Positions 19,759 through 29,463 of a DNA stretch of 64,000 nucleotides are shown one piece after another (positions within the stretch are counted from its first letter, which is position 1; the number at the start of each line of letters is the position of its first letter). A program made the position numbers and the translations under genes. The notes beneath the pieces were generated by a model. It made no database searches, was not told the DNA's origin, and saw only the letters and a program-made list of their open reading frames with translations. This stretch comes from Hyphomicrobiales bacterium (GTDB taxonomy: Bacteria; Pseudomonadota; Alphaproteobacteria; Rhizobiales; Rhizobiaceae), in assembly GCA_900472395.1 (NCBI GenBank), contig UCHV01000001.1, positions 1-64,000 of the forward strand, in the 5' to 3' direction.

Positions 19759-21570
19759 ATGACACCCATCCAGAGCACCTGCTTGATCATCTTCATCACG
19801 ATCATCCTGTTTGCCTGGAATAAGCTCCCGGTGATCGCGGTGGCTTGCGCGGCCGGATTATCGCTGTGGGCGGCTGGCCTCGTCACCCTGGAGCAAGCAT
19901 TCGCCGGGTTCGGAGATAGGGCAGTCTCGTTCATCGCAAGCCTGTTCATCATAGGGGCAGCGCTTGAAAGGACGGGCGTCACGGCATGGGCCAGTCAAAT
20001 CCTCATCGCACAGGTCGGCGCGGATAGTCGCGTCAAGCTGCTGTTCCTCCTGATGGTCGCGGTTGGAGGGCTGACATCCGTCCTGAGCGGCAGCGGTGCG
20101 GTCGCCGCTTTGATGCCGGTCGCCGTGATAGCCGCGGCTCGTCTCGGCCAGTCTCCCGCGCAGTTGCTTATGCCCCTGGCATTCTCCGCGCATGCCGGAG
20201 CCAATCTTCTGTTGACCGGTGCGCCGAAGAATTTTCTGGTTTCTGAAGCGCTTGAGGATGCAGGTTTCGAGCCATTCGGTTTCGCAGAGTTCGCTTTTGT
20301 CGGTGTGCCTTTGCTCGCGGGCACCATCTTGATCGTGTTGTTATTAGGCAAATACCTTTTGCCGCACACATCCAGCGTCAGGCTTCCGGCAGATTTCAGC
20401 GCGCATGCCCAAACCCTTGTTGAGCATTACGGCTTACAGGACGGCTTGTTCCGGCTTCGCATCCGGAAAAACTCGCCGCTCGTGGGAACGCAGGTCGATA
20501 AAGTCGAGATTGACGGTTCGAGCGAACTGCAGGTGCTGGCGGTTCAGGCGGCCGGATCAGGTCTCCCGGTTCGAGACAGGGGCATGGCTCCCGGCGATTA
20601 TCTTTTGGTTCGCGGCAAGGCACAGTCTGTCGCAGACGCTGCAGCCAGACTTCATCTCGCAGTCCGCGAGGATACCTCTTCCGACGTCAGTCCCGCGTTC
20701 AGCCGCCATTCCGGGCTTGCGGAAGTCATGATACCTCCGCGCTCCGGCCTGATCGGCCAACCGATTTATCCGGGGCTTACAACGGATAACGGCGACCTCG
20801 TCGTTCTGGCGGTGCAACGGGGCGCTTATGAAATCGACTATACAAGTACCGAATTGAAGCCGGGCGATGCCATACTTCTGGAAGGAAGCTGGGAAGCGCT
20901 GGATATGCGACTGAGCGATCCCGATGTGCTGGTCGTGAATTCACCCGACCTGGTGCGAATTCAGGCCGCTCCGATGGGGCCGGGAGCCTGGATCGCTGTT
21001 TCGACACTTCTTGCACTCGTCGCCATGCTGGCGAGCGATATGGTGCCTCCCGCCGTTGCGGGCCTGCTTTGCGCGTGCCTTTTGGTGGCATCTGGAGTGA
21101 TCACGGTCGAGCAATCCTATCGTGCCATACACTGGACGACGGTGATCATGGTGGGCGCGATGATGCCGATTTCCACTGCGATGATCGAATCCGGAACGGC
21201 AAAATTCGTGGCCGATGAACTCGTATCTTTCATCGGCTCCAGTGGACCTTTGGGATTGCTGACAGGCCTTTTCATTCTGACCGCATTTCTAGGACAAATC
21301 ATGAGCAACACGGCAACCACGATGCTGGTCATACCGATCGCCATGGCCGCAGCAGCCGGGATGCAGGTCGCGCCCAAAGCAGTTCTGATAACTCTTTGCG
21401 TTGCAGGCTCCGCATCCTTCATGACGCCAATCGCGACCGCCGCCAACATGATGGTCATGGGGCCGGCCGGCTACCAGTTTGGAGATTACTGGAAACTCGG
21501 TTTGCCCCTGATGTTGTGGTCCTTTTTCGTAACGATCGTGATCATTCGGCTGGTCTGGCCACTTACATAA
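19759..21570 (+). CDS. SLC13-type ion permease with two TrkA-C domains (paralogue)
   Basis: A 603-residue permease with the same architecture as the 15714-17543 product. It starts MTPIQSTCLIIFITIILFAW, has LLLTGAPKNFLVSEALEDAG in the first half, two TrkA-C-like soluble segments (around residues 215-300 and 310-390), and ends with TPIATAANMMVMGPAGYQFG. RCK_C domains often bind ligands or nucleotides that gate transport. Similarity between the two is high along the whole length, so they arose by duplication. They lie in opposite orientation about 2.2 kb apart. Substrate unknown. Confidence 0.88.
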   Translation: MTPIQSTCLIIFITIILFAWNKLPVIAVACAAGLSLWAAGLVTLEQAFAGFGDRAVSFIASLFIIGAALERTGVTAWASQILIAQVGADSRVKLLFLLMVAVGGLTSVLSGSGAVAALMPVAVIAAARLGQSPAQLLMPLAFSAHAGANLLLTGAPKNFLVSEALEDAGFEPFGFAEFAFVGVPLLAGTILIVLLLGKYLLPHTSSVRLPADFSAHAQTLVEHYGLQDGLFRLRIRKNSPLVGTQVDKVEIDGSSELQVLAVQAAGSGLPVRDRGMAPGDYLLVRGKAQSVADAAARLHLAVREDTSSDVSPAFSRHSGLAEVMIPPRSGLIGQPIYPGLTTDNGDLVVLAVQRGAYEIDYTSTELKPGDAILLEGSWEALDMRLSDPDVLVVNSPDLVRIQAAPMGPGAWIAVSTLLALVAMLASDMVPPAVAGLLCACLLVASGVITVEQSYRAIHWTTVIMVGAMMPISTAMIESGTAKFVADELVSFIGSSGPLGLLTGLFILTAFLGQIMSNTATTMLVIPIAMAAAAGMQVAPKAVLITLCVAGSASFMTPIATAANMMVMGPAGYQFGDYWKLGLPLMLWSFFVTIVIIRLVWPLT

Positions 21571-21749
21571 CACGCTGGCAATTGAGGGACGCGACGCCTG
21601 ATTTTGGGACACGCAACCCATTGCCCGTTCACCGATCTTCGCGATGATGAGCCTACAATTCCTTCGGTTTGCAGAACATCATTCGGCAAGCCAGTGGCTC
21701 AGGGTCGATGTGAAGGACCCTGAAGACGCGTCCTAGAAACATTGTGTTC

Positions 21750-22802
21750 ATGAGCAATCGAGCGCTACTCACTCCCATTGTCCTCATCGCAATCATTACG
21801 CTTGTTTCTGCACTGAAAATTGCGGAGGCGGTATTTGCGCCGGTGGCCTGTGCATTCCTGATCATCGCGTTGGTTTGGCCGTTTCAAAACATGCTGCAGC
21901 GCTTCGTTCCCAAGCTGCTGGCTCTTGCCCTCGTGCTCGCTGTCATCCTTTTCGTTTTCGTAAGCCTCACATCGATCGCTGCCTGGGGTTTCGGGCGGAT
22001 CGGCCGCTCTGTCGTTGCCGATAGTGCGCGGTTCCAGATGCTCTATGCCCAATTTGCCGGCTGGCTCGAAGGCCATGGCATTATTATCGCCGGGGCATGG
22101 GCGGAGCATTTCAATGTCGGCTGGGGACTCCGATTGTTGCAAGGCGCGACGGCCCGCGTCAACACCACGATCTCATTCTGGATCGTGGTCATCGTTTATG
22201 TCCTGCTTGGGCTTCTGGATGTCGATTCCATCGCCAGAAACGTTCGCAAGGCCCTTTCTGTCGAAAGCGCCAATGCGGTGATTGCCGCTGCTGGCCAGAC
22301 GGCTGCAAAGCTACGTCGTTACATGTTGGTTCGCACTGCCATGAGCCTTGCGACAGGAACATTAGTCTGGGCACTCTCTGCGACCTTCGGCCTCCATTTC
22401 GCCGCCGAGTGGGGCGTCATCGCATTTGCGCTCAACTACATCCCCTTCATGGGGCCCTTCGTAGCGACACTTTTGCCAAGTGCCTATGCCTTGGCCCAAT
22501 TCGGATCGCCCATCTCGGCGGTCCTTATTTTCTCCGGCCTCAATATCATCCAGTTTATTATCGGCAGTTATATCGAACCGCGGGTCGCGGGTTACGCGCT
22601 TGCGATGTCTCCCTTTCTGGTGCTCTTTTCGGTGTTTTTCTGGTCCTATCTCTGGGGAATATTCGGAGCTTTCATCGGCGTTCCCATCACGATCACTGTC
22701 CTCACCTTTTTATGGCAATTCTCGTCAACGCGCTGGGTCGCCGAAATTTGCGGTGGTCCTGAAAGTGCACCAGCGTCCCTCGACGACCGACTTCAATCCT
22801 GA
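21750..22802 (+). CDS. AI-2E family transporter-like membrane protein
   Basis: Member of the AI-2E transporter family (PF01594), a loosely defined group that includes TqsA-like exporters and Na+/H+ antiporters, so function is open. The 350-residue product has about eight membrane segments. The family-like C-terminal part carries GVIAFALNYIPFMGPFVATL near residue 219 and GSYIEPRVAGYALAMSPFLV near 273. ATG at 21750 is preferred to GTG at 21744; neither has a strong ribosome site. Its last bases overlap the convergent hydrolase gene by ten bases. Confidence 0.85.
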   Translation: MSNRALLTPIVLIAIITLVSALKIAEAVFAPVACAFLIIALVWPFQNMLQRFVPKLLALALVLAVILFVFVSLTSIAAWGFGRIGRSVVADSARFQMLYAQFAGWLEGHGIIIAGAWAEHFNVGWGLRLLQGATARVNTTISFWIVVIVYVLLGLLDVDSIARNVRKALSVESANAVIAAAGQTAAKLRRYMLVRTAMSLATGTLVWALSATFGLHFAAEWGVIAFALNYIPFMGPFVATLLPSAYALAQFGSPISAVLIFSGLNIIQFIIGSYIEPRVAGYALAMSPFLVLFSVFFWSYLWGIFGAFIGVPITITVLTFLWQFSSTRWVAEICGGPESAPASLDDRLQS

Positions 22803-24481
22803 TTTTCAGACAGATGTTTTGCCAGCCTTTCGAGGCTCCCAGCATCCCAGCCTTCGGGAGCCGTCAGTGTCAACCAGGCAGTGATATAATGTTCTGCCGC
22901 ATAGACGTGACCAAACCCGCGCGGGGCGCTGTTCGCCACCATCATGTCGACTGCAAGCTGGAGTGCAGTCACAATCGGAAACCAGCGGAGATCGGCACTC
23001 ACATCCGGCCCACGCACGCCCGACAGCCAATCGGGTCGCCGATAAAAATCGCGATAGTTGAAGAACGTGATGGGGTCGCTTGCGTATTGCAGGTAAACAA
23101 TTCGCATTGGTCCCCAACCAGCAGTGACCGGCGTGGGGGAGCCGTTCTGGTTCATGAACCGAAAGATGGACCCGTCACGAAATTCGGGCAACCACTCCGG
23201 CGACCCTGCATTGCGTGCATCGGTCACTCGCCGCCAAATCCGGCTTGCAAAGGGCGGTCCGCTCCATAACGCGCCTTGGATCGGGTCTGCAAGGATCTCG
23301 AAAAGCTCCGCGGACCGTTCGGAATTGAGCGCGCCGAGGCTTAGGCCATGCAGATATAATTTGGGCCGTCGATCATGCGGAAGCTTCGTCCAGTAGGAAT
23401 AGACTTTGGTAAAAAGTGCCCGCGCTGCATCCACTCCATATTCGGGCTCCACCAGCAGCGACAGCGGACTTGAAAGATAGGAATACTGAAGGGCGACACT
23501 CGCGATATCACCGCTGTGCAGATATTCGACGCTATCGATCGCAGCGGGATCAATCCAGCCGGTGCCGGTCGGGGTAATCACCACCAGAACGGAGCGTTCG
23601 AAGCCACCAACGCGCTTCAATTCTTCAAACGCGGCTTCAGCGCGATTTTCGGCGCTTTCACCGTTTCGCAGACTTGCGTAAACCCGCAATGGCTGCATTG
23701 CTTTTTGGCCGGTGAAGGCCGCGATGTCCTCTGCACTCGGGCCGGAGGACACAAAGCGGCGTCCTGTACGCCCGAGATCCTCCCATGTCATCAGCGACGC
23801 CGAGCTGCCTGTCTGGAGGGGCGACTTCGGTTGACTGCGATCGGGTTCGAAAAGTTCGTCGAAAGCAGCGAAGGATGAATCGAGAACATACAGCGTGTAA
23901 CGGACAAGAACACCGTTGGCGACAAACCAGAAGAGCGTAAGCCCGCCCAACATGCCGAGAACACGGGATATCCGTGGGTTAAGCAACCGGTTCGCACGTC
24001 GCGCGATCAGGTCGACCACAAGATTGAACAAACGACCGATCATCACCAGGGCAATAAACACCAGGATTGCCATGCCGCCGACTTCCAGCGGATGGGCGCT
24101 GTGGACGGGGTCCATTTTCATCCTGATGTGAATGGAATTCTGCCAGGCGGTGGCCTTGGACAGAAATGTGACGGCGACCACAAGGCTCAAGCCCAGAGCG
24201 GCAATCTTTAGCCATCTATCGAGATGTCGATGAAATTCCGGCAATTGCATGTAGCGCCAAAGCGACCGACAGCCCACACCGAGCGCATAGCCTATGGCAA
24301 AGCACGCTCCAGAGAGTGCACCCTGCATCAGGAACGTTCGTGGAATGAGCGAAGGCGTCAGGGACGCAGAGAAAAAGAGGGTTCCAAGGAGGATGCCTGC
24401 GACGGAAAGGGAGTGCAGAAACCGCAATACTCTGCCAGTTGTGCTCTTTTTCACTGCAAGTTTCATGGTGATGTCGGTCAT
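22793..24481 (-). CDS. Membrane-anchored alpha/beta hydrolase (Abhydrolase_9 type)
   Basis: A 562-residue protein with about four to five N-terminal membrane segments (residues 20-200) and a cytosolic or periplasmic alpha/beta-hydrolase domain (about 235-550) of the Abhydrolase_9 type. Supporting motifs are LVVITPTGTGWIDPAAIDSV near 303, KLYLHGLSLGALNSE near 385 (nucleophile elbow G-L-S-L-G, Ser as nucleophile) and RIVYLQYASDPITFF near 458. The substrate is not known for the family; lipid or ester hydrolysis is a reasonable guess. It converges with the AI-2E-like gene and is followed upstream by a small secreted protein gene on the same strand. Confidence 0.85.
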   Translation of the reverse strand: MTDITMKLAVKKSTTGRVLRFLHSLSVAGILLGTLFFSASLTPSLIPRTFLMQGALSGACFAIGYALGVGCRSLWRYMQLPEFHRHLDRWLKIAALGLSLVVAVTFLSKATAWQNSIHIRMKMDPVHSAHPLEVGGMAILVFIALVMIGRLFNLVVDLIARRANRLLNPRISRVLGMLGGLTLFWFVANGVLVRYTLYVLDSSFAAFDELFEPDRSQPKSPLQTGSSASLMTWEDLGRTGRRFVSSGPSAEDIAAFTGQKAMQPLRVYASLRNGESAENRAEAAFEELKRVGGFERSVLVVITPTGTGWIDPAAIDSVEYLHSGDIASVALQYSYLSSPLSLLVEPEYGVDAARALFTKVYSYWTKLPHDRRPKLYLHGLSLGALNSERSAELFEILADPIQGALWSGPPFASRIWRRVTDARNAGSPEWLPEFRDGSIFRFMNQNGSPTPVTAGWGPMRIVYLQYASDPITFFNYRDFYRRPDWLSGVRGPDVSADLRWFPIVTALQLAVDMMVANSAPRGFGHVYAAEHYITAWLTLTAPEGWDAGSLERLAKHLSENQD

Positions 24482-24528
24482 TTATCCACGGGCGTCATCA
24501 ATATCCGGGATTATGTTCGGCAATTCAC

Positions 24529-24864
24529 CTATCGTCGACCAATGCGACGCACATCGACCACGCGGCCGGTTCGGGAGTTGAGAGCAATTTCAAACCGACG
24601 GTTGGCGCGCGTGGCATGATAGATGAAAATCCTGCCTCTGCAGTCAATTCGACGAACATCACGAAAGCCTCGATTGCGAATGAGGCGCTGACCCTGAGCA
24701 CAGGTAATGGCCCGCCCAAAATTGAGGTCGGATCCGACATGAATATCGACATTGACCCTCCGAGACGGATTGGCGATGGTCACAGTCTGTGCCGAAACAA
24801 GCGGCGAGATCGGAAACATCAGGCAAACCGCAAGAGCCAATACCGACCATCTGTTTTTGCGCAT
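24529..24864 (-). CDS. Small secreted basic protein, function unknown
   Basis: A 111-residue protein with a clean Sec signal peptide (MRKNRWSVLALAVCLMF..., cleavage likely after VSA). The mature part is Arg-rich and has two Cys (CAQGQRLIRNRGF and RRIDCRGRIF) that could form a disulfide. It ends in a short PepSY-like strand RFEIALNSRTGRVVDVRR. AAGGAGA sits eight bases before the ATG, which supports it as a real gene. It could share a transcript with the membrane hydrolase that starts 47 bases further along the minus strand. Family not firmly recognised. Confidence 0.75.
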   Translation of the reverse strand: MRKNRWSVLALAVCLMFPISPLVSAQTVTIANPSRRVNVDIHVGSDLNFGRAITCAQGQRLIRNRGFRDVRRIDCRGRIFIYHATRANRRFEIALNSRTGRVVDVRRIGRR

Positions 24865-25225
24865 CTCGGTTCTCCTTCAATGAGAAGTTTCGATGACGAT
24901 AGGAAACCCTGCCTGCGCGTTGTCAAGAAGCGCTTAGGTCGTCGTCCTGCAATAGGGACGCAGCGTCAATTTCCTGGACGTTTGAAGTTTACGGTGGGCA
25001 TGGACAAAGGTGTATCTGCCGATACTTTATAACTGGGCAGTTGGAAGACTGGATTGGCCGCTGCCCTGAAACACCCGTGTAGATATGAGCGCTGGTTCCG
25101 TCTGAAAGTTGAGGGTTGCAATTATCTGCCGGCCGCCTTGAACGACTACCGCTAACGCTGTCCGTCGGCGCAATCGATATTTTGCAGCGATCTGAGTCAG
25201 GGATTTCAAAGATCTGGAGGTTGTG
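24865..25225. other. Intergenic region upstream of ureG
   Basis: This 361-base gap lies between the divergent small secreted protein gene and ureG, so it should hold both promoters. I searched it for a decayed ureE (no His-rich tail, no convincing reading frame) and for hairpins, and found nothing definite. The ureG ribosome site TGGAGG lies at 25215-25220. Confidence 0.45.
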
Positions 25226-25837
25226 ATGACATCGAGAAATGGTCCCTTGCGCGTTGGCATCGGCGGGCCTGTAGGGTCAGGCAAAACCGCATTGACGGCA
25301 AAACTTTGCCAAGCCATGCGCGAACATTATTCCATCGCGGTTGTCACGAACGATATCTACACGAAAGAGGATGCCGAGGCGCTCGTTCGCATGCAGGCTC
25401 TACCGTCCGAGCGGATTGTCGGCGTGGAGACGGGCGGGTGCCCACATACGGCCATCCGCGAAGATGCGTCGCTCAACCTTCTTGCAATAGCGGGCCTTAA
25501 CCGGCGTTTTCCCGAACTTGATGTTGTCTTCATCGAGTCCGGCGGCGACAACCTCGCTGCAACGTTCTCCCCCGATCTCGCAGACCTCACCATCTATGTG
25601 ATTTCGGTCTGCCAAGGGGAGGAAATACCACGCAAAGGCGGTCCGGCAATCACCCGCTCTGATCTGCTTGTCATCAACAAGAAGGATCTCGCACCTTACG
25701 TCGGTGCCGATCTGGGCGTGATGGAGCGTGACGCAACGCTAACGCGTGGTGAGAGGCCTCACGTTTTCTCGGATATGATGCGTGGCGATGGCGTGCGAAC
25801 GATTGTGGACTTCGTGCGAGAGCAGGGCGGGTTATGA
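25226..25837 (+). CDS. ureG: Urease accessory GTPase UreG
   Basis: GTPase that delivers nickel to urease with UreD and UreF. The 203-residue product has the P-loop [11 protein letters not shown] near residues 12-22, the switch region [11 protein letters not shown] near 40, the invariant metal-binding CPH in [13 protein letters not shown] near 66, [14 protein letters not shown] near 102 and the guanine-specificity motif INKKDLAP near 148. All catalytic elements are intact. ATG at 25226 with TGGAGG is preferred to GTG at 25223. It is separated from the other urease genes by about 17 kb and stands alone, which is unusual. Confidence 0.97.
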   Translation: MTSRNGPLRVGIGGPVGSGKTALTAKLCQAMREHYSIAVVTNDIYTKEDAEALVRMQALPSERIVGVETGGCPHTAIREDASLNLLAIAGLNRRFPELDVVFIESGGDNLAATFSPDLADLTIYVISVCQGEEIPRKGGPAITRSDLLVINKKDLAPYVGADLGVMERDATLTRGERPHVFSDMMRGDGVRTIVDFVREQGGL

Positions 25838-26064
25838 TCTTTGAAGAGGCATAAGCCGATTGGAACTTTGTCAGCTCCATGGCGCGCGCCTGTCCCCCCT
25901 TTAACGTGATCGCTGGCGCGAAGACGTCATCTCGGTCGCACGTCGATCCCTACGACAACGTCACCCGGCATTTCCTGGCTGCGTGAAAAAATGCCTTGAG
26001 AAGGAAAGCCCGCGCGATAGCATTGGGATATCGCAGCTCGGCTGCATGCGTTGCGGAGTGCCCA

Positions 26065-26799
26065 ATGACCACGAATTACATGCTTCTTACTGGCGCCAGC
26101 CGCGGCATCGGCCATGCAACGGTGAAGCTTTTTCAGGAACATGGTTGGCGGATATTGACGGTCTCTCGACAATCGTTTTCCGAGGAATGCCGTTGGCCGT
26201 CCGCGCGTGAAAGTCACATACAGGCGGATCTCGAAGATATAGGCAGTATCGATGCGGTTGCCGCCACGGTTCGCGAGCGCTTGCCGGAGGGCAAACTTGC
26301 CGCTCTCGTCAACAATGCCGGTATCTCGCCGAAAGGATCGGGAGGCTCGCGCCTTGGTGTTGCCGATACCGATGCGATGACATGGATGCGCGTATTGAAC
26401 GTCAACCTCGTTTCGACGGCGCTTCTGGCACGTGCGCTTCTGCCTGAACTGAAGGCGGCGCAAGGATCCATCGTGAACGTTACCTCGATTGCCGGTTCGC
26501 GCGTGCATCCGTTCGCGGGTGTCGCTTATGCGGCTTCCAAGGCGGGTTTGGCGGCCTTGACGCGTGAGCTGGCCCACGAATTCGGGCCTATGGGCATTCG
26601 CGCCAACGCGATCGCGCCGGGGGAGATAGATACCGCCATCCTCTCGCCTGGAACCGCCGAACTTGTCGAAGCGCAGGTGCCGATGAACCGGCTGGGCACG
26701 ACGCTTGAAGTTGCACGAACCATCCATTTTCTCTGCAGCGATGCCTCGTCTTATATCAATGGCGCGGAAATACACATCAATGGCGGGCAGCATGTGTGA
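26065..26799 (+). CDS. Short-chain dehydrogenase/reductase
   Basis: Classical SDR, an NAD(P)-dependent oxidoreductase, of 244 residues. Domain signs are the cofactor motif TGASRGIGHATV near residue 9, NNAG near 83, catalytic Ser in NVTSIAGS near 136 and YAASK near 151, and the C-terminal INGAEIHINGGQHV typical of FabG-like members. The chosen ATG at 26065 has GCGGAG upstream. Substrate is not predictable. It lies 227 bases after ureG, so a functional link to urease is not implied. Confidence 0.9.
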   Translation: MTTNYMLLTGASRGIGHATVKLFQEHGWRILTVSRQSFSEECRWPSARESHIQADLEDIGSIDAVAATVRERLPEGKLAALVNNAGISPKGSGGSRLGVADTDAMTWMRVLNVNLVSTALLARALLPELKAAQGSIVNVTSIAGSRVHPFAGVAYAASKAGLAALTRELAHEFGPMGIRANAIAPGEIDTAILSPGTAELVEAQVPMNRLGTTLEVARTIHFLCSDASSYINGAEIHINGGQHV

Positions 26800-27016
26800 T
26801 CGGCCATGAGTTCGACACCGCCGACAATCCGATGATGGCATGAAGGAAAGTGCGGCGTTGGAGGCCTTGCCGGGCTGTGGGCGGTTTCGGTGAAAATACC
26901 GTTCTCCCGGCCGCGAGGGTGCTCACTCTCATGAAGCCAGACCGATTGCCGGCAGGTGCGCCTTTTAAGGCTGATCGGATTGGGATCAATAAGGCATATG
27001 TGCTAATGCAACGAAC

Positions 27017-27031
27017 TGTCATCATATGACA
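27017..27031. promoter_or_regulatory. Perfect palindrome upstream of the response regulator gene
   Basis: TGTCAT-cat-ATGACA, a perfect 6-3-6 inverted repeat 46 bases before the GTG at 27077. It is a candidate operator, possibly for autoregulation by the LuxR-type response regulator. TGTCAT resembles half of a Pho box, but Pho boxes are direct repeats, so PhoB binding is not indicated. Confidence 0.4.
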
Positions 27032-27076
27032 TAAAGTCGCGCGACCGGCGGGATCGCAAAGCGGGGAGTGCATGTA

Positions 27077-27700
27077 GTGCAGAACAAACGTGTTGTTCTC
27101 GGGGATGATCATCCTGTTTTCCGAGGCGGTCTTTCACAACTCATTCGACAGATTTTGCCGTTCGCGGATATCGTGGAGGCAGGAACTCTGGACGAGGTTT
27201 TATCAGCAGCACGGCTTGGCGCGCCGCCAAGCTTGCTGGTGATCGACCTTCTTTTTCCCGGGTTGAGCATCGAACAATCCTTGCCCGCGTTGCGACAGGA
27301 ATTCCCCAAGGCTTCCATCGTCATCGTGTCCATGGTCAATGACCAGCGCACGATCCAGAATGTCATGGACATGGGTATCGACGGTTTCATCAACAAAAGC
27401 GTTTCCGTGGATGATATCGCAACAGCGATAACCGCCGTTTGCGATGGCGACGTCGTGGTGAAAACCAGTTCGCAGTCAGATATTCTCATGGAAAGCGAGA
27501 AGCCGGCCCTGACACAGCGTCAAAGCGATGTTCTCGGACTGATGGTGGAAGGCAAATCCAACAAGGAAATTGCCCTGATCCTTGGCATATCGCCCTTCAC
27601 GGTTCGCATTCATGTCTCCGCACTTTTGCGGGCATTGGATGTGAGCACCCGCACCGGCGCGGTCGCGAAGGCCTACAGCAACGGTATCCTTACGTCTTGA
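27077..27700 (+). CDS. NarL/LuxR-type response regulator
   Basis: Two-component response regulator of 207 residues: receiver domain (about 5-120) with acidic pair DDHP, phospho-acceptor Asp in LLVIDLLFPG, Ser in VIVSMVND and Lys in INKSV. A LuxR-type helix-turn-helix follows (about 145-205; LTQRQSDVLGLMVEGKSNKE). The GTG at 27077 has GGGGAG eight bases upstream; GTG at 27068 overlaps that site. It converges with and overlaps by 11 bases the hybrid kinase gene, its likely partner. Confidence 0.9.
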   Translation: MQNKRVVLGDDHPVFRGGLSQLIRQILPFADIVEAGTLDEVLSAARLGAPPSLLVIDLLFPGLSIEQSLPALRQEFPKASIVIVSMVNDQRTIQNVMDMGIDGFINKSVSVDDIATAITAVCDGDVVVKTSSQSDILMESEKPALTQRQSDVLGLMVEGKSNKEIALILGISPFTVRIHVSALLRALDVSTRTGAVAKAYSNGILTS

Positions 27701-29378
27701 TCGAAGTTTCGACGGCGTGTTCCTGCCGCTGGCGAACGCGCAATGAGGCCAGAGTGGATCGAAGTTCGGCCGGGCGCACCGGCTTGCACAGAATAGGGAT
27801 CGTGTGTTCGCCCATATCTTCGCGGATCCGGCTTTCGTCATGTCCGGTCATCACGATTGCCGGTATCTTCCAGCCGGCTGCCGCGCGAACCTGACGGATG
27901 CTATCTGCGCCCGTCGTGCCATATCCAAGATCGTAATCGGTCAGGATGATATCGCACGACACCGGTGTCAGCGGCGGTGCCGTTTCTGCCTGCACCAGGC
28001 AACCCCATCGTTCCAGCAGGGCGGCAGTTGCACTCAAAACGTCGGCATTGTCCTCGATCAGCAGAATACGCAGTCCCTCCAGGACGGAGCCGACGGCGGC
28101 ACGATTGGCCACGGGCAGGCGCGAGGGCGGTTGTGTGATGGTCAGTCCACCGATTGTAACCGTCGTTCCGTGGTTTTCTCGGGATCGAATTTCGACTGTC
28201 AGGCCCATGAGATAAGCCATACGACGCACAATCGAGAGGCCCAGACCGACGCCCTCGATGTCGCGGTCGCCGCGCTCCCGAACCTGGTAGAATTCCTCAA
28301 AGACCTGGCCCAGATGCTCTCGGCTGATACCCTTTCCACGATCGCAGATTTCGATGTCCAGAGCGCCGCCGCGCCGCCGGCAACCGATGAGGACGGGCCG
28401 GTCCGGCGCGTATTTCAGGGCGTTGGTCAGGATGTTCTGCAGCATCGTCGTCAGCATGGTTGGATCGGTGAAGACGTGCAGCGATGAGCCAACCGACCGC
28501 AATTCGACGCCCGCCCATTCCGCGCTTTGTGAATTCTGCCGCAGCAGATTATCGACAAGATCGCGCACGGAGACGATCTCAGGCCGCAAGGCGACCTTGC
28601 CGCTGTCGAGCGTCGAGATGTCCAGAAGAGAACGGAAAAGTCCCGATACGCTCTGGAGTGAACGATCGATATTCTCCACCATCTGCCGCTGATCCGGCAG
28701 AAGGCCGGAATCGCGCAGACACGCCGTGAAAAGGCTGATGGCATGAATAGGCTGGCGCAAATCGTGGCTGGCTTGGGCAAGAAAGCGCGATTTTGCAGCA
28801 CTCGCCTCCATGGCAAGTCTGTGCGACCGGTGAATCTCACTGAGAAGGCTGAAGAGATACGTGGGTACAAGCAAGGTCGTAAGCGTGAGCGTCAGCACCA
28901 GCAACAGGTTTTCCTGCCAATAGGCGTTGCTGGCAAGCGTGGTGCCGAGAGACGCCAGAGCGCAGATCGAGGCGACAAGAAGATAGCCTGAACCGTAACG
29001 CACACCGTAACCGACGGTCACCCACAACAGCACGGCAAACACCGGCAGCGTATACGCGCTGCCGACACTCATGCCGAAGGCGATGCCGGTATAGTCATGC
29101 GCAATGGACAAGGCGCGGCGTAAAACCTTGTTGCCCGGGCGCCTCAGCACGTCGATCAGAAGCAGAAGAGAATACGGAATATAGAAAAATGCGACAGCGA
29201 GAATGAAATAGATGAACGTGCGCTCAGGCTCGTTTCGGACCAGAAGGATGACCGTCATGTAGATGAGGATGGTCGGGACGAGAACCATGCGGATGATGGC
29301 CTGTCCGCGTTCCGCGTCATAGGTGGAACCGCGGTTCTTGTTTGCTTGCCCCAGAGCGTTCCTCAATGTCGCCAGCAC
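27690..29378 (-). CDS. Hybrid sensor histidine kinase with C-terminal receiver domain
   Basis: Membrane sensor kinase of 562 residues. About six N-terminal membrane segments (residues 30-180) form the input part without a large periplasmic loop. The dimerisation/phosphoacceptor motif is ASHDLRQPIHAIS with His205. The ATP-binding part shows NALKYAPDRP, CDRGKGIS and GVGLGLSIVRRMA. The receiver domain (about 435-555) has LLIEDNAD and the phospho-acceptor Asp in IILTDYDLG. It converges with the response regulator gene, and the autotransporter gene lies just upstream on the same strand. The signal is unknown. Confidence 0.92.
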   Translation of the reverse strand: MLATLRNALGQANKNRGSTYDAERGQAIIRMVLVPTILIYMTVILLVRNEPERTFIYFILAVAFFYIPYSLLLLIDVLRRPGNKVLRRALSIAHDYTGIAFGMSVGSAYTLPVFAVLLWVTVGYGVRYGSGYLLVASICALASLGTTLASNAYWQENLLLVLTLTLTTLLVPTYLFSLLSEIHRSHRLAMEASAAKSRFLAQASHDLRQPIHAISLFTACLRDSGLLPDQRQMVENIDRSLQSVSGLFRSLLDISTLDSGKVALRPEIVSVRDLVDNLLRQNSQSAEWAGVELRSVGSSLHVFTDPTMLTTMLQNILTNALKYAPDRPVLIGCRRRGGALDIEICDRGKGISREHLGQVFEEFYQVRERGDRDIEGVGLGLSIVRRMAYLMGLTVEIRSRENHGTTVTIGGLTITQPPSRLPVANRAAVGSVLEGLRILLIEDNADVLSATAALLERWGCLVQAETAPPLTPVSCDIILTDYDLGYGTTGADSIRQVRAAAGWKIPAIVMTGHDESRIREDMGEHTIPILCKPVRPAELRSTLASLRVRQRQEHAVETSIKT

Positions 29379-29463
29379 TCAAAACCCTTTCAGTTTCCCC
29401 CGAACGCAACTGTTGCCAGCGCGGTTTCCGTTTGTAAGTCTTTTGCTCGTCTGGAAAAGCACA

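Noticed and set aside
8533-25225. Genomic island or transposon insertion splitting the urease locus
   Set aside because: No integrase, transposase, tRNA, direct repeat or clear base-composition shift was seen at either edge, so insertion is only one possible explanation.
27017-27031. Pho box at TGTCAT-cat-ATGACA
   Set aside because: Pho boxes are direct repeats of a CTGTCAT-like unit with 4-base spacing; this is an inverted repeat.
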